From: Kitasatospora sp. MAA19
GTDB taxonomy: Bacteria > Actinomycetota > Actinomycetes > Streptomycetales > Streptomycetaceae
NCBI RefSeq assembly: GCF_029894125.1
Contig: NZ_JARXYZ010000013.1
Location: 62,001-126,000, forward strand
Direction: 5' to 3'
Length of the DNA: 64,000 nucleotides
Positions 23,869-32,490 of this stretch are shown here, piece by piece; the first letter of the stretch is position 1; each line of letters begins with the position of its first letter. The translations under genes and the position numbers were made by a program. The notes under the pieces are model-generated. The model did no database searches. It was not told the origin of the DNA and was given only the letters and a program-made list of their open reading frames with translations.

Positions 23869-26208
23869 ATGGGACAGCGCCCGGGCGCACCCACCGCGCC
23901 ACCCCTCGTCCTGGTCACCGGCACCGAGTCGCAGCTGATCGACCCGGCCCTGGCGTACCACCTCGGCCGCGACCCGACCAGCGAGATCGTGCTGGACGAT
24001 CCCCGGGTCTCCTGGCACCACGCCGTGCTGCGGGCCACCGACGGCCACTGGCTGCTGGAGGACGTCGGCAGCACCAACGGCACCTACGACCAGGGCCGCC
24101 GGATCGACCGCCAGGACGTCGGCCCCGGCACCCGGCTGCGCTTCGGCGACCCGGCGGACGGCCCGTCCGCGACCTTCGCCGGCCTGCCCCGCCCCGACCC
24201 CGGCGAACGGCCCTCGCTGCTCGCCCCCGAGCTCTCCGGGACGTTCCGCAGCCCCAGCTCGGTGCTCCAGCTGCCCGGCGGCACGGTGCGGATCGGCCGC
24301 TCGCACGACAACGACCTGATCCTGGACAACCTGGTGGTCTCCCGCCACCACGCCGAACTGCGGAACCTGCCCGACGGCGGCCACGAGATCGTCGACCTGG
24401 ACAGCCACAACGGCACCTACCTGAACGGCCGCCCGGTCCAGCAGGCGCCGATCGGCCCGGCCGACATCGTCGGCATCGGCCACTCCGCGCTCTGCCTCTC
24501 CGACGGCCACCTCGTCGAGTACACCGACACCGGCGAGATCTCCCTGGACGTGCAGCACCTGGTGGTCCGGGTCGGCTCCGAGCACCGGGTACTGCTGGAC
24601 GACGTGAGCTTCCCGCTCGCCGAGAAGGCGCTGCTCGCGGTGGCCGGCCCGAGCGGCGCCGGCAAGTCCACCCTGCTCAACGCCCTCACCGGGCTGCGCC
24701 CCGCCGACGAGGGCACGGTGCTGTACGACGGACGGGACCTCTACCGCGACTACGCCGAACTGCGGCGCCGGATCGGCCTGGTGCCGCAGGACGACATCCT
24801 GCACACCCAGCTCACCGTCCGCCGCGCCCTCGCCTACGCCGCCGAACTGCGCTTCCCCGGCGACACCGCGAAGCACGAGCGGGAGGCCAGGGTCACCGAG
24901 GTGATCCACGAGTTGGGCCTGGCGAGCCGGGCCGACCAGGTGATCGGCAGCCTCTCCGGCGGCCAGCGCAAGCGGGTCAGCGTCGCGTTGGAGCTGCTCA
25001 CCAAGCCCTCGCTGCTGTTCCTCGACGAGCCGACCTCCGGCCTGGACCCGGGCATGGAGCGCTCGGTGATGCACATGCTGCGCGGGCTCGCCGACGACGG
25101 CCGGACGGTGGTCGTGGTGACGCACAGCGTGCTGAGCCTCAACGTGTGCGACCGCCTGCTGGTACTCGCCCCCGGCGGCCGGACGGCCTACTACGGCCCG
25201 CCGGGCGAGGCACTGGAGTTCTTCGGCTTCGAGGAGTGGCCGGAGGCCTTCGAGGCCTTCGAGAACGAGGACCACGAGGCCTGGCAGCGCCGCTTCCGCG
25301 CCTCCCCGCAGTACGGGCGGTACGTCGCCGCCGAAGCCGTCGCCGCGGCGCCGGCCGACGGACACCCGTCGCCGCCGATCGGCTGGGAGAAGCCGCAGGG
25401 CTGGTTCTCCCAGCTGGGCACCCTGGTGCGGCGGTACACCGCGGTGCTCGCCGCCGACCGGCTGTTCCTCACCATCATGGTGGTGCTGCCCTTCGTGATC
25501 GGCCTGATGTGCCGGGTGATGGCCGGCTCCCGGCTCACCCCGGACAACGCCGTCAACTGCCTGCTCACGCTCTGCATCGGCGGCCTGCTGACCGGCGCCG
25601 CCAACTCGGTCCGCGAGGTGGTCAAGGAACGGGCGATCTACCGGCGCGAACGCGTGGTCGGGCTGTCCAGATCGGCGTACCTGGTCTCCAAGGTGGTGGT
25701 GCTCGGCACGGTCACGGTCGGTCAGGCCGCGGTGCTGACCGTGGTCGGCCTGGCCGGGGTGAACCTCTCCTGGGCGGTGCCGACCGGCGTGGTGATGCCG
25801 CAGCTGCCCGAGCTGATCATCGCGGTCGCGCTGCTGGCGTTCTCGGCGATGATGCTCGGCCTGGTGGTCTCGGCGCTGGTGGACAAGGAGGAGGCCACCA
25901 TGCCGCTGCTGGTGCTCCTCTCGGTGGTGCAGATCGTCTTCAGCGGCCTGATGCTCAAGCTGCACGGCGTGCCCGGGCTGGAGCAGTTCGCCTGGCTGAT
26001 CCCGTCCCGCTGGGGCATGTCGGCGATGGCCCGCACGGTCGAGCTGCACCGCATCTTCCCGACCGCGATCACCGCCGACCCGATGTTCCGCCACGAGCGC
26101 GCCGGCTGGCTGCGGGCCATCGCGGTGCTGCCCGCGCTCGCGGTGGCGTACGGGCTGCTGGTGCTGGCCCTGCTGCGGCGGCACGAGCCCGCGATCATGC
26201 GGCGGTAG
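23869..26208 (+). CDS. FHA-FHA-ABC transporter (Rv1747-type ATPase-permease fusion)
   Basis: A 779-residue protein. Two forkhead-associated domains come first (about residues 15-90, with SWHHAVL and GSTNGTY; about 135-210, with IGRSHDNDLIL, SRHHAEL and SHNGTYLNG). Next is an ABC ATPase (Walker A GPSGAGKST near 260, signature LSGGQRKRVSVAL near 362, Walker B LLFLDEPTSGLDP) and then six hydrophobic segments of an ABC-2 permease from about 530. FHA domains bind phosphothreonine; in the mycobacterial homologue Rv1747 this is controlled by a Ser/Thr kinase. A kinase gene lies 0.8 kb downstream. Whether it serves the metabolite cluster or the envelope is open. Confidence 0.92.
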   Translation: MGQRPGAPTAPPLVLVTGTESQLIDPALAYHLGRDPTSEIVLDDPRVSWHHAVLRATDGHWLLEDVGSTNGTYDQGRRIDRQDVGPGTRLRFGDPADGPSATFAGLPRPDPGERPSLLAPELSGTFRSPSSVLQLPGGTVRIGRSHDNDLILDNLVVSRHHAELRNLPDGGHEIVDLDSHNGTYLNGRPVQQAPIGPADIVGIGHSALCLSDGHLVEYTDTGEISLDVQHLVVRVGSEHRVLLDDVSFPLAEKALLAVAGPSGAGKSTLLNALTGLRPADEGTVLYDGRDLYRDYAELRRRIGLVPQDDILHTQLTVRRALAYAAELRFPGDTAKHEREARVTEVIHELGLASRADQVIGSLSGGQRKRVSVALELLTKPSLLFLDEPTSGLDPGMERSVMHMLRGLADDGRTVVVVTHSVLSLNVCDRLLVLAPGGRTAYYGPPGEALEFFGFEEWPEAFEAFENEDHEAWQRRFRASPQYGRYVAAEAVAAAPADGHPSPPIGWEKPQGWFSQLGTLVRRYTAVLAADRLFLTIMVVLPFVIGLMCRVMAGSRLTPDNAVNCLLTLCIGGLLTGAANSVREVVKERAIYRRERVVGLSRSAYLVSKVVVLGTVTVGQAAVLTVVGLAGVNLSWAVPTGVVMPQLPELIIAVALLAFSAMMLGLVVSALVDKEEATMPLLVLLSVVQIVFSGLMLKLHGVPGLEQFAWLIPSRWGMSAMARTVELHRIFPTAITADPMFRHERAGWLRAIAVLPALAVAYGLLVLALLRRHEPAIMRR

Positions 26209-26231
26209 GGCGCCGCCGTGCGGCGCGGGGG

Positions 26232-26271
26232 CTCGGTCGGGCGGCGCCGGACTCGGTCGGGCGGCGCCGGA
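26232..26271. repeat. 20-bp tandem repeat, two copies plus partial third
   Basis: CTCGGTCGGGCGGCGCCGGA occurs at 26232-26251 and 26252-26271, followed by a diverged third start (CTCGGTTGCGCGGC). It lies between the transporter stop and the SH3-like gene. A TAGAGT at about 26312 could be a -10 box for the following genes. Function is unknown. Confidence 0.5.
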
Positions 26272-26386
26272 CTCGGTTGCGCGGCCCCGGGCCGGGCCCG
26301 GCCGCCGCCGGTAGAGTGGAAAACGACCTGTGGTGCGAGTGCCGCGCGCAGCCGCGGCTCGCGCGGCGGAGGAAATGTAGCCGCCC

Positions 26387-26977
26387 ATGGACGAGTTCGT
26401 GTTCCGCCCCACCCACGTCGCCCCGCCGGCCGGGCTGGCCACCTGGGCGGCCCCCGACCCGGCCCGGCCCGCCGCCCGGCTGGACGCTCTGCTCCCGGTG
26501 CGGCTGGTCACCCGGCAGGGCGACTGGGCCCAGGTCCTCTGCTCCAACGGCTGGACCGCCTGGGTGGACGGCCGCCTGCTGATCACGCTCCCGGGCACCC
26601 CGCCCACCGCCGACGGCCCACCGGCCCGGACCGCCGACCCGCGCCCTGCGCTCGCCGAGGCCGAGGCCGGGCTGGCCCGCTACCGCGCCCTGCTGGAGGA
26701 CCTGGCGACGGGCGGCCTCGACTTGGAGGGCTTCCAGGAGTGGACCCGCGGCCTGCGGCTCGGCCTGGTCGTCGACGGCGAGGCGCTCTGGGTGTTCGAC
26801 CCGGCGCACGACCGCTGGTGCTACTGCGACGGGCTGCAGCTCCAGACGTACGCGGCCGCCCAGCGGCCGACGCCCGCCCCGACGTCCGCGCCGAAGCCCG
26901 CCCCGTCGCCGGCCCCGACGTCCGCCCCGTCGCCCGCGCGCGGCCCGTACGCCCCCACCCGGACGAGCGAGCCGTGA
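26387..26977 (+). CDS. SH3-like domain protein with Pro/Ala-rich tail
   Basis: A 196-residue protein with no signal peptide. Residues 1-65 resemble a bacterial SH3 fold (RLVTRQGDWAQVLCSNGWTAWVDGRLL). The middle (about 85-155) is helical then ends DRWCYCDGLQLQTY. The last 40 residues are Pro/Ala/Thr-rich (TPAPTSAPKPAPSPAPTSAP). GGAGGAAA lies upstream of the ATG. Its TGA overlaps the GTG of the kinase gene, so it is probably a partner or substrate of the kinase. Family not recognised beyond SH3-like. Confidence 0.65.
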   Translation: MDEFVFRPTHVAPPAGLATWAAPDPARPAARLDALLPVRLVTRQGDWAQVLCSNGWTAWVDGRLLITLPGTPPTADGPPARTADPRPALAEAEAGLARYRALLEDLATGGLDLEGFQEWTRGLRLGLVVDGEALWVFDPAHDRWCYCDGLQLQTYAAAQRPTPAPTSAPKPAPSPAPTSAPSPARGPYAPTRTSEP

Positions 26978-28149
26978 TCCCCTCCGCGCAACCCCCCGAC
27001 CGGCCGACCGCCCGGCCCTCCGACCACCCGACCGTCCGGCCGGTCGAGCAGGCGCCCGGGCCGCCGTCCGGCCCCTCGCCGCCGTCCGGACCCTCGCCGC
27101 TGTCCGCGCCCGAGCACCCGTCCGCACCCGAGCCGGCGTCCGCGCCCGGTCTGCCCGCCGGCATGGTCGGGAGCCGGATCGCGGGCTACCGGCTGGAGCG
27201 CGAGATCGGGCGCGGCGGCATGGCCGTGGTGTACCGGGCCAAGGACCTGCGACTCGGCCGGACCGTCGCGGTCAAGCTGCTCGCCCCCGAACTGGCCCGC
27301 AACGAGGTGTTCCGGCAGCGCTTCATGCACGAGTCCGAGGCCGCCGCCGCGATCGACCACCCGCACATCATCCCGGTGTTCGAGGCCGGCGAGCACGACG
27401 GCATCCTGTTCATCGCGATGCGCTACGTCGAGGGCGGCGACCTGCGCGCGCTGCTCACCCAGGACGGACCGTTCCCGATCGAGCGGGCCGTCCGGCTGGC
27501 CCTGCAGATCGCCTCCGCGCTCGACGCCGCACACGACCACGACCTGGTCCACCGGGACGTCAAGCCCGGCAACGTGCTGGTCGCCGCCGGGACGGACAGC
27601 GAGCACCCCGAGCACCTGTACCTGGCGGACTTCGGGCTCACCAAGAAGTCCCTGTCGCTCAGCGGGCTCACCGGTGTCGGCCAGATCGTCGGCACCCTCG
27701 ACTACGCCGCGCCCGAGCAGATCTCCGGCCGCCCGCTGGACGGGCGCTGCGACCAGTACGGCCTCGGCTGCGTGGTCTTCGAGATGCTCGCGGGCGCCCC
27801 GCCGTTCCGCCGGGAGAGCGACCTCGCCCTGCTCTGGGCCCACCTCAACGACCCGCCGCCCGCGCTGCGCGACCACCGCCCCGACCTGCCCGCCGCCGTC
27901 GAGGCCGTGGTCGCCCGGGCGCTCGCCAAGGCGCCGCAGGACCGGTTCGCCAGCTGCCTGCAGTTCATCGCCGAGCTGCGCGCGGCCACCGTCCTCGCAC
28001 CCGGGCGGAGCGCCGCGCCCGGGCCGTGGAGCGGGGCCGGGCCGCCCACCCAGGTCGTCCGGGCGGTCGTCCCCGGGCTCGCCCCGCCGGCCGCCGTGCC
28101 CGAGCCGCCCGCCTGGGCCGCCCCGGTCGTCCGCCCGCCGCCGCGGTGA
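26974..28149 (+). CDS. Hanks-type Ser/Thr protein kinase, cytoplasmic
   Basis: A 391-residue kinase. After a Pro-rich leader of about 65 residues the domain shows IGRGGMAVVY (P-loop), VAVKLL (Lys), HRDVKPGN (catalytic loop), DFGLTKK and YAAPEQISG. No transmembrane helix or PASTA domain follows; the C-terminus is Pro/Ala-rich. GTG at 26974 overlaps the upstream stop; a start at the internal ATG near 27163 would give just the kinase domain. The linked FHA transporter is a natural phospho-dependent partner, and the dimeric SH3-like gene product a second one. Confidence 0.9.
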   Translation: MIPSAQPPDRPTARPSDHPTVRPVEQAPGPPSGPSPPSGPSPLSAPEHPSAPEPASAPGLPAGMVGSRIAGYRLEREIGRGGMAVVYRAKDLRLGRTVAVKLLAPELARNEVFRQRFMHESEAAAAIDHPHIIPVFEAGEHDGILFIAMRYVEGGDLRALLTQDGPFPIERAVRLALQIASALDAAHDHDLVHRDVKPGNVLVAAGTDSEHPEHLYLADFGLTKKSLSLSGLTGVGQIVGTLDYAAPEQISGRPLDGRCDQYGLGCVVFEMLAGAPPFRRESDLALLWAHLNDPPPALRDHRPDLPAAVEAVVARALAKAPQDRFASCLQFIAELRAATVLAPGRSAAPGPWSGAGPPTQVVRAVVPGLAPPAAVPEPPAWAAPVVRPPPR

Positions 28150-28200
28150 GCGCCGGCCGCCGTCAGCCGTCCTCCGCCGACCCCGAGGGAGCCACCCGCC

Positions 28201-28575
28201 ATGAACGCCGTGAGCCAGGTCTTCGCGATGCTCGCCGCCGCGATCCACCTCGTCGTCTGGCCGCTGGAGAGCTTCCTGTACGGGCACCCGCGGGTGCGCT
28301 TCCTGCTCACCGGCAGCACGGCGGACGCCCCGGAGGTCCGGCTGTGGCGCTTCAACGTCGGCTTCTACAACCTGTTCCTGGCCCTCGGCCTGGTCGCCGG
28401 CCTGGTCCTGCTGCACACCGGGCACGCCGGCTCCGGCCGCGCCGTGATCACGTACATCGCCGCGTTCATGGTCGCCGGCGGTATCACCCTCTTCGTCTCG
28501 GAGCCGAAGCTCTGGCGCGGCGCCCTCGGCCAGGCGGTGCCGGCGGCGGCGATCCTGCTCGCCGAGGCGCTCTGA
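28201..28575 (+). CDS. DUF1304 membrane protein
   Basis: A 124-residue protein with four hydrophobic segments, matching the DUF1304 pattern (LVVWPLESFLYGHP, RFNVGFYNLFLALGL). GAGGGAG precedes the ATG. It follows the kinase gene by 51 bp and may be cotranscribed. No function is established for the family. Confidence 0.85.
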   Translation: MNAVSQVFAMLAAAIHLVVWPLESFLYGHPRVRFLLTGSTADAPEVRLWRFNVGFYNLFLALGLVAGLVLLHTGHAGSGRAVITYIAAFMVAGGITLFVSEPKLWRGALGQAVPAAAILLAEAL

Positions 28576-28672
28576 GCGCGCGGCGCAGCCAGGGCGCTCA
28601 GGCGGGGACCGCGGTCAGCCCGACGGCCGGGCGGGGGGCCGTACGCAGCCGTCCGATCACCCGGCGACGGTG

Positions 28673-30016
28673 TCAGCCCCGCTCTGCGGCCGTCACGTCG
28701 CCGCGGCGGCCGGTGCGGGCGGCGAGCAGGGCGCCGAGCCCGCCGGCCAGCAGACCCCAGCCCGCCGCCAGCGGCACGGCCGTCCACAGCACCGGGCGCA
28801 GGGTGAGGCTGCCGCTGCCGAGGCCGGCCAGCGGGTTGGAGCCGCCGAGGATGGAGCCGAGGAGGTCGCCGAGGCCGCCCTGGCCGATGCCGACGCCGAG
28901 CACGGACAGCCCGTAGTCGGCGTCCGCCCGGGTCCAGAGCCCGACCAGCAGTACCGTCGCCGCGGTGGCCAGGGCGAACCGGACAGCGTGCTGCCAGAGC
29001 CGGACGGTGCGCGGCGAGCGGTACGCGGCGAGGAAGCCGGCCGCGAGCAGCAGCACCGCGGCCAGCGGCAGCAGCCACCAGCTGCGCGCGTCCTGGTCGG
29101 CGAGGGTGCCCAGGCTGATGGTGGCCTGCTGCCCCTCCGGGGCGCGCAGCACCTCGGCGAGCGGCTTGGGCACCGGAAGGCCCAGCGCGCCGGCGAGCCG
29201 TCCGTGCCACTGCGCGCCGAGGCCGACGCCGAAGGCCAGCCAGACCAGGTCGGGCAGGGCGAGCAGCACCACGGCCATGGTCTGCCGGGCGTTGCCGTGC
29301 ACGATCGCGGTCAGCACCCCGGCCGCCACCCCGATCACCAGGTACGCGAGCAGGACCAGCCAGAGCGCGAACGCGGCCGGGCGAACGGCCAGTTGGTAGG
29401 GCACCAGGGCGCGCGGCAACGGCGCCCGCCGAGACACCGCGAAGGTGCCCGCGAGGACGACGAGCAGCCAGGCCAGGCCGATGCCCACCGTGCTCGCGCC
29501 GTCCGCGTGGAAGCCGACCTCCGGGGTCAGCCCGAGCACGCCGCCGATGGACTGGGCGAGGTCGCCGCCGAGCGGGACGACGAAGGTGTGCCGGGCGCCG
29601 AGGGTGAGCAGCGCGAGGGCGACCAGCCAGAGCACCACCGTCCGGGCGATCCGGCCGAGCAGTTCGCCGCCGCCGGCCACCGCGCGAAAGCGCAGCTGAC
29701 GCAGGAACACCTCGGCCATCACCACCGCGCCGACCAGTGAGACGGAGAGCGGCATGACGCCGATCCCGGCATCCACGGCGGCGAACTGCCCGGCCCCTCC
29801 GTCGAGTTGGACGGATCCGCCGACGGCCAGCGCCAGCGTCCCGGCCAGCACGGAGGCGAAGCCGCCGTCCGGGAGGCGGTTGGCGCCGGCCAGCCAGAGG
29901 CCCAGCGCGGCCACCGCCGCCATCGCGGCGAACCCGGCCAGCACCACGGCGAGCGCGTCCAGCCAGCCGCGCAGGGCGCCGGGCGGGCCGGCGGCCCGGG
30001 TCGTGGGCTGCTGCAT
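28673..30016 (-). CDS. Streptophobe-like integral membrane protein
   Basis: A 447-residue protein with about ten hydrophobic segments and no catalytic motif. Its overall layout (short cytoplasmic N-terminus, alternating long hydrophobic stretches, glycine-rich loop reading LGSILGGSNPLAGLGSGSL near 400) fits the streptophobe family seen throughout Streptomyces. It is convergent with DUF1304. Function is unknown; a role linked to the neighbouring kinase or DUF6777 gene is only a guess. Confidence 0.7.
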   Translation of the reverse strand: MQQPTTRAAGPPGALRGWLDALAVVLAGFAAMAAVAALGLWLAGANRLPDGGFASVLAGTLALAVGGSVQLDGGAGQFAAVDAGIGVMPLSVSLVGAVVMAEVFLRQLRFRAVAGGGELLGRIARTVVLWLVALALLTLGARHTFVVPLGGDLAQSIGGVLGLTPEVGFHADGASTVGIGLAWLLVVLAGTFAVSRRAPLPRALVPYQLAVRPAAFALWLVLLAYLVIGVAAGVLTAIVHGNARQTMAVVLLALPDLVWLAFGVGLGAQWHGRLAGALGLPVPKPLAEVLRAPEGQQATISLGTLADQDARSWWLLPLAAVLLLAAGFLAAYRSPRTVRLWQHAVRFALATAATVLLVGLWTRADADYGLSVLGVGIGQGGLGDLLGSILGGSNPLAGLGSGSLTLRPVLWTAVPLAAGWGLLAGGLGALLAARTGRRGDVTAAERG

Positions 30017-30272
30017 ACCGTCTCCTCGGTGCTGTCGGGCGCCCCAGCGCGTCGGGCTCCTCGGCTCGACCCGCTGGAGCGGCGTCGGCGCGTCAGGCTC
30101 CCCGGTGCTGTCGGGCTACGCGTTCCAGGGTGACCGACACCCGGCGGGCACGCCCGGCGACGATGCGCACACCTGCTGTTGCGGCAGGTGAGGTGCCGGG
30201 CGGAAATGGAAGCCAGTGGCAGGAGCTTCCCGGGCCGGCGCGTCCGCCGGCCGCCTGCGAAACGGAGCCTCG

Positions 30273-31844
30273 ATGAGTTCCCAACCGCCCCCGTCCGGCC
30301 CGCCCAGCGAGCCCCCCTACGGCCCCCCGTCGGGCCCCCCGTCCGGCCCGCTGGCCGGCCCCCCGTCGGGTGGAGGCCCGGCCGGCCCCCCACCCGGGTC
30401 TTCCGGGCCCCCCGGATCCTCCGGACCGCCGTCAGGCGGTGGCGGCGGGTCGCACACGCCGTGGTGGCGCTCCGGGCGGGGACTCGCACTGGCCGCGGGC
30501 ACGGTGGCGGTGGCCGTGGTGGCCACCGTGCTGATCGTGAACAACCAGGGCGGCCACAACGAGGCCATACCGGCCGCCAACGAGGTCGCGCTGCAGACCC
30601 CGGCCGATCCGGGGCCCGCCCCGTTCACTCCATCGGTGGAAACCCAGGGTGTGAGCGCCCCCGCCCCGTCGCAGGCGCCGCAGCCCGGGCAGGGCGGCGG
30701 ATCCACGGCGACCTCCCCGCGGGTGATCCACAGCGTGCAGGGCAGCTCCACCGGGCTGTACGGCGGCACGATGTCCAAGCCCAGCTGCGACACCGAGCGC
30801 CTGATCACGATGGTCTCCACCGGGGACTCCGGCCGCGCCTGGGCCTCCGCCGCGGGCATCGAGCAGTCCGCGATCCCGTCCTACCTGCGCTCGCTGACCT
30901 CGGCGTACCTGCGGGTGGACACCCGGGTCACCAACCACACCTACAAGAGCGGCGCCAGCACCGAGTACCAGTCCGTGCTGCAGGCCGGCACCGCCGTGCT
31001 GGTGGACTCCCAGGGCGTGCCCCGGGTGCGCTGCGCCTGCGGCAACCCGCTGAAGGCGCCGGTGCTGGTGAGCGACGCCAAGTACACCGGGAAAGCGTGG
31101 TCCGGTTTCCAGCCGACGACGCTGGTCGTCGTGGTGCCGGCGCCGCAGCCGGTGACCGAGATCATCCTGGTGAACATCGAGACGGGCGGCTGGTTCTCCC
31201 GGCTGACCGGGCGGATCGAGGTGGTCGACCGGCACGTCGATCCGCCCAAGGGCCCGCTGGCGCCCGGTGTCCCGCCGCCGGGGAAGATGACGCCGACCAC
31301 GCCGGGGGCCACGGCCTCGATGCCGACCTCGTCCTCCGGGGCGACCTCCGGCTCCGGCCCGGCGACGACCTCGGGAGCCACGTCCTCGGGGGCCACCTCG
31401 TCCGGCGCGACCTCGTCCGGGGCCACGTCCTCCGGGGCGAAGTCCTCCGGGGCCACATCGTCGGGGGCCACCTCCTCCGGAGCCACGTCGTCGGGGGCCA
31501 CCTCCTCCGGAGCGAAGTCCTCCGGCGCCACGTCGTCGGGGGCCACCTCCTCCGGAGCGAAGTCCTCCGGCGCCTCGACGGGGACGGGCTCCGCCGCCGC
31601 GACGTCGTCCGCCTCCTCGGGCACCCCCAGCGGGACGACCAAGACGGCCGGCCCCTCGTCCGCGTCCACCGGCTCGCCCGCGGGGCCGTCCACCTACACA
31701 GTGCCCACTCCGACGCCGACCACCAAACCTCCGGCGGTCAACGGGACGCCGACGACCGGGGCCCCCGCGGGGACCACCGGCACCACGACGACGACCACCG
31801 CACCCAAGATCACCCCGTCGACGGAGAACGCCACTCCCAGCTGA
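30273..31844 (+). CDS. DUF6777-type membrane-anchored secreted protein with Ser/Gly/Ala/Thr repeats
   Basis: A 523-residue protein. A Pro/Gly-rich cytoplasmic N-terminus (1-65) precedes one transmembrane helix (about 68-90). The DUF6777-like core at about 165-320 shows RVDTRVTNHTYKSG, LQAGTAVLVDSQGVPRVRCACGNPL with two cysteines. A low-complexity C-terminal half contains SSGAT or SSGAK repeated 13 times. CGGAG lies 5 bases before the ATG; a longer in-frame reading from 30216 lacks one. The cytoplasmic Pro-rich tail and membrane topology suit control from inside the cell, perhaps by the nearby kinase. Confidence 0.82.
   Translation: MSSQPPPSGPPSEPPYGPPSGPPSGPLAGPPSGGGPAGPPPGSSGPPGSSGPPSGGGGGSHTPWWRSGRGLALAAGTVAVAVVATVLIVNNQGGHNEAIPAANEVALQTPADPGPAPFTPSVETQGVSAPAPSQAPQPGQGGGSTATSPRVIHSVQGSSTGLYGGTMSKPSCDTERLITMVSTGDSGRAWASAAGIEQSAIPSYLRSLTSAYLRVDTRVTNHTYKSGASTEYQSVLQAGTAVLVDSQGVPRVRCACGNPLKAPVLVSDAKYTGKAWSGFQPTTLVVVVPAPQPVTEIILVNIETGGWFSRLTGRIEVVDRHVDPPKGPLAPGVPPPGKMTPTTPGATASMPTSSSGATSGSGPATTSGATSSGATSSGATSSGATSSGAKSSGATSSGATSSGATSSGATSSGAKSSGATSSGATSSGAKSSGASTGTGSAAATSSASSGTPSGTTKTAGPSSASTGSPAGPSTYTVPTPTPTTKPPAVNGTPTTGAPAGTTGTTTTTTAPKITPSTENATPS
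31383..31577. repeat. 15-bp coding tandem repeat, 13 units
   Basis: Units of TCCTCCGGGGCCACC type encode SSGAT/SSGAK. Third codon positions vary between units and A/T/K alternates, so the protein pattern is kept while DNA drifts. The number of copies is likely to vary between strains. Confidence 0.85.
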
Positions 31845-31859
31845 TCCGCCCGGCTCCCC

Positions 31860-31896
31860 CCGCCGCCACCGGCCGCCACCCGGCCGGTGGCGGCGG
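31860..31896. terminator. Bidirectional terminator hairpin
   Basis: A perfect 15-bp stem (31860-31874 with 31882-31896) and 7-base loop lie between the convergent DUF6777 and HxlR genes. Confidence 0.85.
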
Positions 31897-31909
31897 CACG
31901 ACCAGGACC

Positions 31910-32353
31910 CTAGGGCAGCAGCACCTCGGAGTCCTCGGGCCGGAGCACCCGGCCGTCGGTCGAGCGGACCGTCATCGGCGCGATCGGCGCGCCCGTCCCT
32001 CGTTCCACCAGCCGGGCACGCGGCTCGTCCGCGGTGAAGAACCACTGGTCGCCCCACTGCCGCAGCGCGGTGATCACCGGGAACAGCGCGCGCCCCTTCT
32101 CGGTCAGCACGTACTCCCGGTACGGGCTGCCGTCGGCGGCCGGAGCGAGCTCGAACACGCCGTTCGCGACCAGGTTGGCGAGGCGGGCCGAGAGGATGTT
32201 CTTGGCGAGGCCCAGGTTCTTCTGGAACTGCCCGAAGCGGCGCAGCCCGTCGAAGGCGTCGCGGACGATCAGCAGCGTCCAGCCGTCGCCGACGACGTCG
32301 AGCGGCCGGGCGACCGGACAGGTCGACTCCTCGTGCGTGGTGCGCTTCGGCAC
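31910..32353 (-). CDS. HxlR-family transcriptional regulator
   Basis: A 147-residue winged-helix protein of the HxlR/MarR-like family. The conserved cysteine (ESTCPVARPLDVVGDGWTLLIVRDAFDG) and recognition region (RRFGQFQKNLGLAKNILSARL) are typical. The GTG at 32353 has GGAAGG nine bases upstream; a longer in-frame reading runs across the promoter. It diverges from the MFS exporter gene, with two identical TTGAAACCAG sequences between them, so it probably represses both genes and senses an electrophile, oxidant or drug through the cysteine. Confidence 0.88.
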   Translation of the reverse strand: MPKRTTHEESTCPVARPLDVVGDGWTLLIVRDAFDGLRRFGQFQKNLGLAKNILSARLANLVANGVFELAPAADGSPYREYVLTEKGRALFPVITALRQWGDQWFFTADEPRARLVERGTGAPIAPMTVRSTDGRVLRPEDSEVLLP

Positions 32354-32409
32354 TTCTCCCACCTTCCACCGGTCGGCGGCCAGCCTACCGGCGAGCTCGC
32401 GGTTGCTTA

Positions 32410-32456
32410 TTGAAACCAGGATATGCCAGGGTTGCGCGGTAGCACTTTGAAACCAG
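32410..32456. promoter_or_regulatory. Paired direct-repeat operator between HxlR and MFS genes
   Basis: TTGAAACCAG occurs at 32410-32419 and again at 32447-32456, 37 bp apart, in the divergent promoter region. HxlR-family proteins are often autoregulatory. The identity of these 10-mers is unlikely to be due to chance in such GC-rich DNA. Confidence 0.55.
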
Positions 32457-32490
32457 CCTGTGCATGCCGCCGCCCGAGGGAGACCTGCCC

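Noticed and set aside
22360..26607. A 1415-codon reverse frame across the FHA-ABC gene
   Set aside because: Only the last 449 residues form the HxxxD acyltransferase; the remainder is antisense shadow.
31383..31577. Regular repeats considered as a CRISPR array
   Set aside because: The units are 15 bp, contiguous without spacers, in frame and encode SSGAT/K inside a gene.
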